From Marsupella aquatica (lineage: Eukaryota > Marchantiophyta), in assembly GCA_973895155.1 (NCBI GenBank), contig OZ316892.1:22382001-22446000 (forward strand): DNA of 64,000 nucleotides, in the 5' to 3' direction. Shown here piece by piece: positions 1 to 10,612 of the stretch (its first letter is position 1; every line of letters begins with the position of its first letter). Below the pieces are notes generated by a model. It did no database searches, was not told the origin of the DNA, and saw only the letters and a list, made by a program, of their open reading frames with translations. Position numbers and translations under genes: made by a program.

Positions 1-732
1 AAATATCAATCAAATCCAAACACATGTGCATTTTTCCACCCAGAGGTTTTTGTATTGGAACAAAAGACTAAAAAAGACTTGATACTTTATTATAGTTGTA
101 GATTATAAAATCAAAATGCCCTACATATTACAATACAAAGGCAAAAATCACCAAAGGCGTTACCTACCGGTACTTGACCCGGTATAGAGAGTACCAGCAC
201 GGGAAAATGAAAATTTTACCTGACCCGGAAAAGACAGTATCAACATGCTAAACTGATAATCTGACCGCCGCCTGTTGAGGCTCCCGTCCTGGGACGCTTT
301 TGTCATTGACCTTCAGGCCGCGACTGGTCTTTCTGGCTAGACCCGTGCAATCGTTTTCCTCAAGTTCTTCTCGGCCATTGAATTTTGTGCATAGCTCTCT
401 TCGTCCCCACTGCATTTTGGCTGCACACGCTGTCATCATTGGTAAGACAGGTTCAATTCGTCTCCGTCGTTAATATTGAGGCACCGAGTCAAAGTCCCTA
501 TTTCTACGTGTGCCAAGAATCAGAATCCAGGCTGAGTGGGAAGTAGTCTCTGTGCGCGGTAATGTTTGTTGAAAATGCTCAGCTGAATGGTTTCAATTTC
601 CCGAGCAAATCTGAGAACGCTCTGTTAGGACGAGGTTTTAGGCGTCTGACAGTTCCAACCTGAATTATCTTGCGCCAGTTATGTGACATGGACTGAGCAT
701 ACGCGGTTGGATTGCTCCACCGTGTCTGCTAA
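1..732. other. Upstream flank, no gene seen
   Basis: I see no convincing coding region, RNA gene or element end here. It ends just before the TATA box that precedes the micropeptide array. Confidence 0.5.
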
Positions 733-744
733 ATGGAGGCAAGG

Positions 745-750
745 TATAAA
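745..750 (+). promoter_or_regulatory. TATA box upstream of the micropeptide array
   Basis: TATAAA within AGGTATAAAGTT, 210 bp upstream of the first micropeptide ATG. The two dispersed copies also have a TATAAAG box about 280-290 bp upstream of their ATG. It is the only clear TATA box I see ahead of the five tandem copies, which suggests one promoter for the array. That is inference. Confidence 0.5.
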
Positions 751-954
751 GTTATCCTCAGCTTACTGAATCAAGCACACAAGACTCCTCGATTTGTATC
801 TTCCTCGCGCTCCCTAGATCTTCCATGTCCTCAGATTCTGAATGCTCGTCTACATCCATCCTCAATCTATCCGTGGCAACGTCTCAAGCTTCCATCAAGG
901 GCCTTGAGGTTCGATTCACGAATTAACCTTCAGAATACGGAGTTCTTCTTTGAA

Positions 955-1032
955 ATGGATCCGAATGATATGTTCTACGGTGATGACGCCCCAGCGTGGC
1001 TGACTGCCTCCAACGGTGACGACGAGTGCTGA
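955..1032 (+). CDS. Micropeptide gene, array copy 1 (25 aa)
   Basis: The peptide begins MDPNDMFYGDDAPAWLTAS and ends NGDDEC. It is strongly acidic, with one Phe, one Tyr, one Trp and a C-terminal Cys, and no signal peptide or membrane segment. I do not recognise the family. The frame stays open upstream to an ATG at 733 (99 codons in all). I reject that longer start because the other copies begin at this ATG and the upstream residues are not repeated. A synonymous CCG replaces the CCC codon of the other copies. The function is unknown. Confidence 0.6.
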   Translation: MDPNDMFYGDDAPAWLTASNGDDEC

Positions 1033-1132
1033 TCTATTCTTGAACGCTGCCGTGCCTTATCAGACTTTCATTCAAAGGCCTTGACAACACATACAAGAGA
1101 AAATTCAAAACAGCAGGTCGTCAATCTCTGAA

Positions 1133-1210
1133 ATGGATCCCAATGATATGTTCTACGGTGATGACGCCCCAGCGTGGCTGACTGCCTCCAACGGTGACGA
1201 CGACTGCTGA
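1133..1210 (+). CDS. Micropeptide gene, array copy 2 (25 aa)
   Basis: Same 25-residue peptide as copy 1 with Asp for Glu next to the final Cys. It begins 178 bp after copy 1. The spacer of about 100 bp is itself well conserved between copies and ends AACAGCAGGTCGTCAATC shortly before the ATG. That spacer contains a possible splice acceptor (CAG), so tandem duplication of a terminal exon is an alternative to a polycistronic messenger. Confidence 0.6.
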   Translation: MDPNDMFYGDDAPAWLTASNGDDDC

Positions 1211-1309
1211 TCTTTTCTTGAACGCTGCTTCCCTTATCAGGCTTTCATTCAAAGGCCTTGACACCAGTTGACAAGAGAAATTCAAAACAGCAGGTCGTCA
1301 ATCGCTGAA

Positions 1310-1387
1310 ATGGATCCCAATGATATGTTCTACGGTGATGACGCCCCAGCGTGGCTGACTGCCTCCAACGGTGACGACGAGTGCTGA
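1310..1387 (+). CDS. Micropeptide gene, array copy 3 (25 aa)
   Basis: Encodes the same peptide as copy 1. It starts 177 bp after copy 2. Start, stop and length are preserved, and the unit spacer is present with small changes (ATCGCTGAA before the ATG). Confidence 0.6.
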   Translation: MDPNDMFYGDDAPAWLTASNGDDEC

Positions 1388-1488
1388 TCTATTCTTGAAC
1401 GCTGCCGTGCCTTATCAGACTTTCATTCAAAGGCCTTGACACCAATTCACAAGAGAAAATTCAAAACAGCAGGTCGCCGATCTCTGAA

Positions 1489-1566
1489 ATGGATCCCAAT
1501 GATATGTACTACGGTGATGACGCCCCAGCGTGGCTGACTGCCTCCAACGGTGACGACGAGTGCTGA
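1489..1566 (+). CDS. Micropeptide gene, array copy 4 (25 aa)
   Basis: Same peptide with Phe7 replaced by Tyr, a conservative aromatic change. It starts 179 bp after copy 3 and is followed by the same spacer. Confidence 0.6.
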   Translation: MDPNDMYYGDDAPAWLTASNGDDEC

Positions 1567-1666
1567 TCTATTCTTAAACGCTGCCGTGCCTTATCAGACT
1601 TTCATTCAAAGGCCTTGACAACACATACAAGAGAAAATTCAAAACAGCAGGTCGTCAATCTCTGAA

Positions 1667-1744
1667 ATGGATCCCAATGATATGTTCTACGGTGATGACG
1701 CCCCAGTGTGGCTGACTGCCTCCAACGGCGATGACGAATGCTAA
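1667..1744 (+). CDS. Micropeptide gene, array copy 5 (25 aa)
   Basis: Same peptide with Ala14 changed to Val, and a TAA stop in place of TGA. It starts 178 bp after copy 4. It is the last of the five closely matching units; the sequence after it diverges. Confidence 0.55.
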   Translation: MDPNDMFYGDDAPVWLTASNGDDEC

Positions 1745-1871
1745 TTTACGTTCGAATTGCTATATCGAGTAATCTAGGTGGGAACCGTGAATTCTTCATG
1801 TTCACTGACACGCAACCGACGATTTCATCAATTGCTGCGTTGTATTTCTTATATCGATCCGCATTCACGAT

Positions 1872-1925
1872 ATGTTTAACGAAGGTGACGCCCCAGCGTG
1901 GATTACTGCTTCCAACGAGTGCTGA
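1872..1925 (+). pseudogene. Diverged, shortened micropeptide copy
   Basis: Reads MFNEGDAPAWITASNEC and stop from an internal ATG. The first five residues of the intact peptide are lost: the bases before GATATG no longer give MDPN. The DAPAW core, the TAS-N segment and the C-terminal Cys remain. It could still be translated from this ATG, so decay is likely but not proven. Confidence 0.4.
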
Positions 1926-2021
1926 ACACTGAACGCTGCCGTCGCCTATCAGGTTTCATTCGAAGGCATTGAGATCAAGTTCACAAGAGGAAATTCAATA
2001 TCTGAAACAGATTCGAACGAT

Positions 2022-2054
2022 ATGTTCTACGGTGACGGCGATGACGAGTGCTAA
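2022..2054 (+). pseudogene. Micropeptide remnant lacking the DAPAWLTA core
   Basis: The frame reads TDSNDMFYGD-GDDEC and stop, so the start codon is changed and the DAPAWLTASN block is deleted in frame. The surrounding spacer sequence (CATTCGAAGGCATTGAG and similar) shows that it belongs to the array. Confidence 0.45.
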
Positions 2055-2209
2055 CTAATTTCTAACCCGATTTCTAACCGCCTCATACAAATTTCTAGAA
2101 GGGAACCGAGAAAATTCTTCTCGCTCGCTGATCGATACAAATCCGGCGATTTCTCATCTCTTCTGTTCTTAATATCGATCCGAGTTTTAAGTGCTCCAGT
2201 ATCACTACA

Positions 2210-2287
2210 ATGGATCCCAACGATATGTTCAACGACGACGACGCCCCAGCGTGGTTGACTGCTACCGATGAGGACGACGAGCTCTGA
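2210..2287 (+). CDS. Diverged but intact micropeptide gene (25 aa)
   Basis: Reads MDPNDMFNDDDAPAWLTAT, then DEDDEL and stop: exactly 25 codons like the array copies. The flanking sequence is not the array spacer, so this is an older copy in which the peptide has been conserved better than its surroundings. The C-terminal Cys is replaced by Leu. Confidence 0.55.
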   Translation: MDPNDMFNDDDAPAWLTATDEDDEL

Positions 2288-2457
2288 TCAACTACTGAGC
2301 TGCCTTCTCCATCTTATATAGGTGGGGACCGAGAATGGATGGAATCGATTTTCAGAAAAAACCTGGAATTCAGCGTTCGGAATTAGTGGTCTCTCTGCTC
2401 GATCTTTCCGCATCGATGCAAACGTTCAGGGCTGGAACCTAGTGGTGCTGGAATTAA

Positions 2458-2500
2458 TGGATCCCAGCGATGCTATCTTCTACGGAAGATGCTACCTCGC
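2458..2500 (+). pseudogene. Possible micropeptide remnant
   Basis: ATGGATCCCAGCGATGCT followed by a TTCTACGG stretch resembles the first 8-9 codons of the micropeptide gene with a small insertion, and then diverges. Confidence 0.25.
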
Positions 2501-3932
2501 CGTGCTTGACAGCCCGTCCCTGATTATCTGTGTGCTCGATCGCGATTTTTGGAAAACCCCTGGCAAAAATTTTCCCCACTCTGTATGGGAGGCATTCTCC
2601 AGATCAAGAGTGCCGAAATACGCTGTAGGAATTCGAGCTTGCATGGCAATGACAGTCCCTCCCTCAAATGGCTTAAATCGAAGGACAATCATTTCGCGGT
2701 CAAATGTATAGAGCCTAACCAGTAGGACTGTATATGCTAAGATTGGTAGGTATTTTTGCAACAGAGAGGTTCGATGGACTTGAACAGCTCCAGCTGACGA
2801 AAATGCATAATCACATCCATGACTCTTGCAGCGAGCTGAATCAAGCTGATTCTCGGTAGCTGTTAGAAATAGAAACATAGTGATTCGAAGATTTTTTTGT
2901 ACAAATCCATTCTTTATACAATTATACGGAATTCTTTGTGACGAGACCCTCAGTTGAGGGTCTGTTCACCTTCAGCTATAATCATTGAAATTTTTTAACA
3001 CTGTCTCCTCGATCCACCGGATATCCTGCATTTGTTACCGAGTCCCTTACGCCGCTGCTACTGTTGCCATGGCAGAGCTAGTTTCAATTTCGTTGTAGCA
3101 ATGCTTCAACCTACTGTCAAGTTATACAAATATCCAAAAACGACATCTGGGAAAATGCAAGGGAGTCCTGATTTATTTAGTAAATATATGTGAGCAAGAT
3201 TACAATGTAGGTCCAGTTCCATGCAGAACTGATGACCAGAAACTAAGTTACTCGTAATGTACGTCACTCAATACGTCGACCATTGCTTTCCGAATGGAGA
3301 TCATTGTGAATATCTTAATGGGGAGGGTATTCTATCGATGCACCGTCACATCCTTCCTGATAGCAAATGTCGCACAAGAGCCAACGGTGAACGAAAGCTT
3401 GCTCGAGCTCGGAGCAAACTCGCGTTGAGTAGGGCTCCCAGCGATATGTTAAGTGAACAATTATCTATTAATACCCAAAGTCATCTAATTTGTTGAGATT
3501 TGGCTTTCAAGAATTATCAATCAGCCTTCGCCCCTGGGACACTACACCAGTCAGGACCCGGGTGCATCTTCAGTGTGACAGTTTTGTTTAATCAACAATA
3601 GACTCATACTTAATGAGGGGCATTTCTTCGAAGAAATGCCCTCAGGAATCGTAAGCGAAGAAGAATGCTTCGTCATCACGCGTCACTCCTTGTTTCATTT
3701 GAGAAGGAGCACCTCCATTGGTTTCCCCGGCTTTATTCAGTTTGGTAAGTGTCTTTCAAGGCACAAAATAACCCAAAGGTGTTGGAGAATATCTTGACGG
3801 TGGGTAGTTAGTTGGCTGGAGCATGTTAGGCCATTTTTTGGATTAATTTACTCTCGAATAGTTGGATAAGGCATTATTTTAGGGTTCCTTACAGGCTACG
3901 TAATCAACTTTAGGGCTTCGTAATAAGCTTTA
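2501..3932. other. No recognisable gene
   Basis: Open frames here are short, including a 128-codon minus frame at 2492-2878 that matches nothing I know. No splice pattern or element end is evident. Confidence 0.4.
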
Positions 3933-4077
3933 GGGTTGTTTAATTATTAAAGAAGTAGATACCACTGCAAAATGTTCAAACAACACCATTCTAACCAAGC
4001 ACTGGACCTTGACTTCTGGTCAGAATGGTGTCCTTTGGAGTGGTATCTACTGTACTTCTTTAATAATTAAACAACCC
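3933..4077. mobile_element. Foldback MITE-like element, ~145 bp
   Basis: The left arm GGGTTGTTTAATTATTAAAG, continuing through AGTAGATACCACT, is repeated in inverse at the right end with a short insertion (TACAG). Closer to the centre, ACACCATTCTAACC pairs with GGTCAGAATGGTGT. Almost the whole element therefore folds into one hairpin. I find no clear target duplication and cannot assign a superfamily. Confidence 0.6.
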
Positions 4078-4360
4078 CACCGAAAGTGCAGTAAGAGTAG
4101 TCTCCTCATTGGAATGATTCCATGCCTCAAATGTATTCTAGGCTTTTGTAAGCCATTTTAGATTTACCAAAATAGGCAATGGAAACCCTGAGAACTCACA
4201 CTGAAATCACAGGGGCAACCAAACATTCAAACTTGTTTGCAGGCGGGGATGGATAGGGGCAGGCAGCAAAAAGATGTTTAGTTGCAAGTTTCGATAGGAG
4301 GGTGATGCACCAAAATGTCTCAGTCCCAATTTGTCTCTATGGGCCTACTGGCTTCTTTTG

Positions 4361-4520
4361 TGTAGGGTAACCCATTCAGTGGGTTGCTTTGCCTTTGTGA
4401 TCTTGTCTCCTGGTTGGGCATTTTTGTCCTTGGGCGGCGTTTTTGTCCCTTGGGCGGCGTTTTTGTCCTTGGGCAGTGTGTTATATTTGTGTAGGGTAAC
4501 CCATTCCCAAGAGTGGGTAA
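4361..4520 (+). repeat. Direct repeats around GTGTAGGGTAACCCATTC
   Basis: GTGTAGGGTAACCCATTC occurs at about 4361 and 4488, with three copies of a GGGCGGCGTTTTTGTCC-like unit between them. The same 18-mer with its continuation CCAAGAG recurs near 33,038, so it belongs to a dispersed repeat family. Confidence 0.5.
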
Positions 4521-4689
4521 TAGGTAAAGCCCAAAGGGCAGTGAGCCCATTGCATGAATTCCCTTGGTCCAAGCATTCTGACTCTGATGTGATTCCTCAG
4601 TCTAAACTCCAGGGCTCCTCAATCATGCTAACCTCTAACTTTCCTCTCGACTTGTTTTGTCACATCATCATTGCAAGAAACCCCTTGGT

Positions 4690-5172
4690 CCAGCTATCCT
4701 GCAGCTCATGCCCTCCACCCTCCCCCATGATGCCTCAGAGAGGGGTTCCATGTGGCTAGGGGCACGGAGCGCCTGTACCCACAGCCCTCGCCTCCAACTT
4801 TGCGGGAGGTTGTTGGCGCGGCAGGTCCAGGGGCCTGCCACAGTCGCATGCAGCTCCTCCCCACCCCTTGCCCCCCTGCCTTCCGGTCACCCAGCCCGGG
4901 CACCTGTGCTGCCGAGCGGACTGCTTGCCCCGGGCCCGGCCTTCTTTCCACCCGGACCCCGCATTGTTTCGCGACTGCCTCCAGCCAAGCCACAAACGAA
5001 AAAATGCTGTTGGACCCCGATGCCATAGCTCGGGCCCTGAAGCTTTTCTCAGCTCTCAATCGACAATCACCCGGACTGGTAGTGCTGAATGCAGCCAATA
5101 GCAACAGCTTGGCATCCACTGTAAGTGCCGTTGCGACCTGCCTGGCTTGATCGCAAAAACTCTGCGACAAAG
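4690..5172 (+). other. GC-rich 5' region, probable leader exon of the Harbinger transposase
   Basis: This segment is much richer in G+C than its surroundings and so has long open frames in several registers on both strands. I do not treat those as genes. It ends at a canonical donor (AAAG|GTGAGT). The matching acceptor at 5663 leads into the transposase frame, so part of it is probably a 5' leader exon. Confidence 0.35.
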
Positions 5173-5663
5173 GTGAGTGCTTTAGAAATAATGTCGTGTG
5201 CTGGTCCCAAACCTAAATCAAATCTGATTGAAATTCAATTTGAACTAGTTCTCCTTGATACTTGTTACAAGCTTGTTGCCATAGACATGAGGAGCGTTGG
5301 ATAGCTACATGGGCTGCAGATCTGCAAAGCTAGATGGGCTGCATCGACAGAGGAGACATGGAGCAACTCTTCGCTTTCCAGGCTAGACTTCGATTGGGCA
5401 CTTGAGTCTACAAAATTCATTTCAGGTTTATACATTACTTGTTCCTTATTGAACTCATTGTTGGATTCAGTGTTTAAATTACACAGAGTGTTTGCTGGTC
5501 TGGTAAAATTTCTTAAAATGTGAGAACAAATAGCTCTCACAAAGTGCTCAAATTGAAGCTTGCCCTTGTTTCAATTGCAATTGATGGACTGTCTGTTCTT
5601 CAGACCTCAGCAATTAACAATTATAGGATCTCATTCTTAGAGTTCTCTGTTTCTTCATGACAG
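5173..5663 (+). other. Probable intron in the Harbinger transposase leader
   Basis: Donor GTGAGT at 5173 and acceptor TTCATGACAG ending at 5663 bound 491 bp of AT-rich sequence. The transposase ATG lies 31 bp downstream. Inferred from signals only. Confidence 0.4.
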
Positions 5664-5693
5664 GCAAATTAAAGCTCTCATAGGATAATTCTC

Positions 5694-7139
5694 ATGGAAG
5701 GAGTTAGTTTTGATGAGGATGTGCCACAACACCCAGAGCTGCCTGATCTCAACCAATCTGTTCACGCTGCAATAGCCCAGGGCAGACCCCCTCCTCGCAG
5801 GTTCCAACCTGGTCCTGGGCCACAAGCACTCCACTCAATACTGAGAACAGTGGCTTCCTTGATGGCCTCTATTGCCACTGTCGTCCACCTGATGATGCCC
5901 TGGTTTGACAGTCCCACTAATTCAATACTTGACTCCATGGACAACAACTCACTCACTCAGTCAACACTCTGCAGAGCACTATTGTTTTCTCACATAGTTC
6001 CCTCCTTTTTGCAAGTTGTTGGGTTAGTTCATATTCGACCAAGACAGGTTATAGATTAGTGGTATATTAAGCCCCGCACACGACAGAGATTAATCATTTG
6101 GATTGATGACACACCTTGGGAGGATCCTCACCATTTTCAAGAGTTTTTCCGAATTAGTCCTCCTCTATTTTTCTATATTTGTGAGATTGTGCATGATGAT
6201 ACGATCACAGATCCTCCTATTTCATTGAGAATCCTGCCGAACAGACAACTGTTGGTAATGAGACAAGTTGCTCTTGCATTGAGACGTCTGGCTACTGGTG
6301 ATACATTCTTCACAATAGGTGAATTGTTTGGAGTTTTGAAGAGTTCTGCTATGAAAGTGACTTGGAAGTTCATTTCCTCATTGCGAAGGAGGGCTGCTCA
6401 TGTAATCCGATGGCCAGATGAGGCAGGCCTTCGTGAAGTGAAACAAGGATTTCAGGACAGATGGGGTTTCCCCAATTTCTGTGGAGCTAATGATGGCACT
6501 CACTTGCCTATTGAGTTGCCATTTGGTGAGGACTCTACTCAATACTATGATTGGAAGCACAAGCTCTCAGTCTCCATGCAGGGAATTTGTGATCAGAAAC
6601 TGAGGTTTTTAGATGTATGCTGTGGGCTGCCGGGAAGCATTCAAGATACTAGATTGATGAGGATGTCCCGGTTTTATTACCAAGTTACACAGCAGCACAG
6701 TCGATTGAGTGGGTCTCTATTCCGTTGTGAAGATGGCAGGATGCTGCAAGAGTACATCATTGGGGATGCAGGGTATCCTCTTCTACCTTGGCTCATTGTT
6801 CCTTTTCCAAGAGGTGTGTCTGAATAGACAGATGCTTTTAACTACAAGTTGTCCAATACGAGAATGTGTGTGGAAAGAGCTTTTGGAAGATTGAAAGGGA
6901 CATGGAGAATTCTGAGTAGGGTGTTGTGGAAGCCTCGTATTGAACGACTCGGACCGATGATATTTTCCTGTTGTGTTCTTCATAATCTCATTATAGATAG
7001 GAATGATGGACTGCCAAATGTTGTTTGGCAGTATCATCCACCTCACCCACCAGGCTATGCAGGCGTCCTTCGTCCCAACAGGAGAATGTATAGAGGGGGG
7101 CCAGAGGCACGAATGGCTTTGATGGAGCATGTAGGATAG
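5694..7139 (+). pseudogene. PIF/Harbinger DDE transposase with two in-frame stops
   Basis: A single frame of 482 codons matches the PIF/Harbinger DDE nuclease, which cuts and pastes DNA in the nucleus. Residues 1-165 are the N-terminal part, including IDDTPWEDPHHFQEFFR. The catalytic positions are present: Asp267 in GANDGTH, Asp358 in IGDAGYPLLPW and Glu394 in CVERAFGRLKGTW. The last two are 35 residues apart, as usual for the family. Length and start are normal. The frame is interrupted by TAG at 6057-6059 and TAG at 6825-6827. There is no frameshift, and both stops are one C-to-T change away from CAG. Harbinger elements need a Myb/SANT-like partner, and one lies convergently downstream. I could not find the terminal inverted repeats. 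Confidence 0.9.
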
Positions 7140-7576
7140 TCAGGGTCGTGGATTTAGCAAATGGCCACTTCAAAGCTCTCAGCCTTCATTATTTAGTCCA
7201 TTCATACCATTGTAATGCCATTTGTTTTTATAATGCAATTCTTCTCTTTTTCAGAAAGATTACAGCACCTTTAATCTCAAATTTACCTTGGAGTTTGAAA
7301 TGTAAAATACATTAGCAAGCATGGAGCATGCAACTTGATTCTTCTCATGTCATTCAGATATATGATGAATTCTTCCATAGAAGCAAACAAAGTTAAGTTC
7401 AAAATTGTGCAGATTGAATCTGTCATTGCAAAACATCAAAAACTTGTGCATCAGCTGCAAAAGCATTGTTTTATCCATGTTTTGAAGTGTAACCTGTTCT
7501 GAATGTATTTCTCACTATCAAGCTGAGATTTCTGTCCCAATGGATGTACATAGAGCTTTCAAAACATATCAACTTC

Positions 7577-8622
7577 TCAAGTGTCTGTTGACTGCCTGAG
7601 TCCATTTGTAAGGTACCTAACAGAGTCCGCAATGAATGCAAGAGCATTCGCAACATCAATCCCAGTTTGTCGGGCAGATCGAGTAGCCTCAGCTTGAGCA
7701 GCCAAGACATCAACATGTCTCCTGTTGTTGAAGGTGAGGAGTTCGTTGTGCTCCTCCCTTCTTGCCAGACGGTCCTCAGCAATGGCTTTCACAAAATGGT
7801 CGGTCACTTTATGCATCTCATCTCGGGTCCTCTCAGATGCTTTTTTCCGTTTCCAGCCCCTAGTGGTTGATGGACCAGGATCCTGCTGTCCAGTGACAGA
7901 GGCTGGGCTTGTTCCCATGGGGCTTGGGTTGGGGGAGGTGGTTGGTTGAGATGGTGTGCCTCGATCCATACCTGTATGACCAGTCTCAGCAGGAGTTGGC
8001 GGATCTCGAGTAGTTGATGGTGGTATGTATGAGGTATTAAAAGGTTCTGCATCATCATCTAGGTCTTCATATGCAGCATCAGGGCTTTCTTGATCACCTC
8101 CACCCATGTTTGAATTGGTAGAGGACCATGGTTGGCCTTCAGGAGTTGTTCCTGATCCTGGATCCACGAATGATGGACAGCTTCTTCAACCTCAACATCT
8201 GCTGTACTGTCAACATACTGATTGGGATCTGGATGGACAGCTCTATTTGCTGGGACAAATACCACCATAGCCTCATATATATCTTCCTGGAAAGTAGTGG
8301 GCAAGCCTCGATCCTTCTTTTCAGACCTTGACAATTGAAAGTAGCCATCACCGCCAGAGGGAGTGTGAGCCTGGAAATCATAAATCTTCTTGAAATCTGT
8401 GAGCAATTTCTCCCACCTCTTCTTGCACTGCTTCCAGCCCCTTTGAACATTGTTGGCCTTGCAGTTGTCTTCAATGTCTTTTTACCTTTGCTCAGCTGTT
8501 CGAATTCGATCTCTGGATGAATCTAGCTGAGCTTGATCTTGCTGGTATTTCTTGCTATCCACAAGGACCAGAAGTTCTCGAGTCTCCCATTGAGCAGTTC
8601 GTCCCATGCGGTCCTCTGCCAT
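7577..8622 (-). pseudogene. Myb/SANT-like (trihelix) partner of the Harbinger transposase, broken
   Basis: Read from the ATG at 8622, the product has a trihelix-like DNA-binding segment with the pattern W...CKKRWEKLLTDFKKIYDFQ. An acidic, Pro/Ser-rich middle follows, then a basic WKRKKASERTRDEM stretch and a helical C-terminus. In Harbinger elements this second protein helps the transposase reach the ends and the nucleus. It is convergent with the transposase, 437 bp between stop codons. The frame is broken by a TAA near 8488, just before the DNA-binding core, and by a one-base-type frameshift near 8165-8180. It is therefore a relic, like its partner. Confidence 0.75.
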
Positions 8623-8640
8623 CTACACCCCACAAAGTTT

Positions 8641-8900
8641 TTAATTTCAGTTCAGTCTAATTACACAGTTCAATGTCTAATTACATAGTTTTAATTCCAG
8701 TTCAGTCTAATTACACAATTCAATGTCTAATTTCTGTTCTACTTCACGTACTGAATTAAAAACCAGAGAGGAACACATTCGCCAGAAGCAGATTGCACTG
8801 TCTAGCCAAATATAGTATTGACAGTTTTCTGGTTGTGCTTCAATGAATTCAGAACCAAAGAGACACAATTGGCCAGCAGCAGATTGCAATGTCTATTGAG
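8641..8900. repeat. Short tandem duplications upstream of the Myb-like gene
   Basis: CAGTTCAGTCTAATTACACA followed by TTCAATGTCTAATT occurs twice between 8651 and 8733. A second unit of about 75 bp (GCCAGAAGCAGATTGCACTG / GCCAGCAGCAGATTGCAATG) occurs twice between 8761 and 8895. Confidence 0.5.
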
Positions 8901-10520
8901 ATATAACATAAGAATTATGTAAGAGAAATGCAATTTTGGTAGTCGCTGCATGACGCAAAATGGAATGTGGGAATTCAGAGGAATTGTAGTTTCAGAAAGG
9001 TCCACATTAATAGTTCATAGTGTCCAATGACAATGAGGATTTTATAGATCAAACATTACTGTTTCGTAGACGAATGCCCGGTTAGATATCTCAGATTTCT
9101 TCTATTCAGTCCACCAATGGCTCTTGATTAATCTGCCGTCAATTGAGCTCACAATTCACCTCAAACTGTTGAAAACTATTGTAGTAGTGCTGCAAGAATG
9201 GTGGACGAGCGATGGCGGCAGCAGCAGCAGCATATGGAGCTATGGTGGAAGCATCAGCTAGGACCTCAAAGCGACAAAAAGCTATGGCGGCTACGGTGAA
9301 GCTAAAAACAATTCCATGAGCGGGAGCCAAAAGTCCGAGGCACACGATCCCGCGCAAGCAAGGAGCAGTCGGATCGCCGATGCAGCCGGGTCGCCGCAGC
9401 CGGGTCAGGCGGGAGCAGCAGCCGGGCCGGCGTGAAGGAGTTACCGCCAAACGGCGGTTGTCTTGGGCTAATCACCGGGGCAAGCCCGTTGCCCATGAGG
9501 GGCGAGGGTACCCCGCAAGGGGCGGGAGGGCTCGCCAGCCTCCCCACGGCCTCCTTCCCCCGCACTCCCTACTGACGTGTACAGCCATAGCGTGGCAGAC
9601 AGCCCTCGATTCCTGGGGCGTCCGTGCGGAGGGGCACTCCCTGCCTGTACCTGCATGGAACCCCACTCTCAGCCTCCACCTGATGCCCAGGCCTCCTAGC
9701 TACTTAAGCCCAGTGTCCCCACGGCCGAAGCCCTCCAGACCTGACGCACGCCAAAGCCCTCATCACCTGATGGTTAACACCCAATGCAAATGCATGCCCC
9801 TCATGGCCCTCCAGGTGCTGTACTTGCCATGATGGCGAGTATGCCACCCCACCCCGTCCCTGCCATTTGGGCCAAAATGCGGCCCCTCCTCCCCTCCTTG
9901 GTGCTCCTTCCCTTTCTCACGCCCGGCCAACCGGGCTCCCTCCTCCCCTCCTCAACACTGACTCCCTCCTTGCCCCCTCACAGCCTAGGGTGGGGGTCGG
10001 CTCGCCGGCCTCTCCTCCTCTGCTCCCTTTCACGTGCCTCCTGGGGCCTTTGCTCCTTCCATTTAAGTGCCTGGACTAGGGGCTGACACCCTGCCCCTCT
10101 CCAGCCTCACATTGCCGTGCCCTCTTCAGGCCTTTGCTCCCTCCATCCCTTTCATGCGCTGGGCCTAGGCTGACACCCCGTATTGGGATGAAACTGGTGT
10201 GTTGTTGGGCCTCGGTCCTGGGTTCCCTTGCAGGCCAACCCCTCGCCTTCCTGACTTGATCCCATTCTGCGCCCCTGGACCCAAGGGGCTCACACCCTCT
10301 TGCATGCTGACGCCCTATTGGGGCTCGCCGATGCCAATGCCAGAGGGCATGTCGGGGCTCACTGAGGCCATTGCAGATCCGCCGCAGTGGTGGGTGTCAC
10401 GATCGCCCTCCATGTATTTCTTGGTTGGGGCCAAAAGTGCATTGCCAAAAGTGGTCAGGGGGTGGCAAGACCCCATTGGGGACCGCATAAAGATATATAA
10501 GGGGACCGTAAATCCTGTCA
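8901..10520. other. Gene-poor stretch, GC-rich from ~9130 to ~10450
   Basis: The sequence switches to C-rich, stop-poor DNA with long spurious frames in all six registers. None shows a domain, a steady codon pattern or a repeat of a known protein. A TATATAAGG box lies at 10,492. It is probably noncoding element sequence, but I cannot name it. Confidence 0.35.
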
Positions 10521-10524
10521 GGAG

Positions 10525-10612
10525 AAGAGGTTACCGGTGTGTAACCATTTCTACAGGGGCCTGCTATAGTCATAATTTGGTGTCCTGAAAAGTTGAGCCG
10601 GTAACCTCTTTC
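10525..10612. repeat. Inverted repeat AGAGGTTACCGG / CCGGTAACCTCT
   Basis: Two 12-bp arms flank about 60 bp just outside the left end of the large element. A further GTGTGTAACC copy follows the first arm. It could be a small MITE or the terminus of another element. Confidence 0.4.

Larger units (their letters stand above)
955..1744 (+). repeat. Tandem array of ~178-bp units, each with one micropeptide gene
   Basis: Five units with ATG-to-ATG spacings of 178, 177, 179 and 178 bp. Each has a 78-bp ORF plus a spacer of about 100 bp, whose shared core includes CTTATCAGACTTTCATTC and AGGCCTTGACA. The spacers are very similar, so most of the duplication is recent. The related ORFs downstream (1872, 2022, 2210) are older and more diverged. 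Confidence 0.85.

Noticed and set aside
733-1032. A 99-codon frame that contains the first micropeptide
   Set aside because: The N-terminal 74 residues are not repeated in any other copy, while the ATG at 955 is. The extra part is probably leader sequence that happens to be open.
4690-5170. Overlapping long frames on both strands (up to 154 codons)
   Set aside because: GC-rich, stop-poor sequence gives open frames everywhere. No domain or consistent codon pattern.
9302-10086. Several long frames on both strands
   Set aside because: Same GC-rich artefact; Pro/Leu/Ser-rich translations in all registers, with no recognisable protein.
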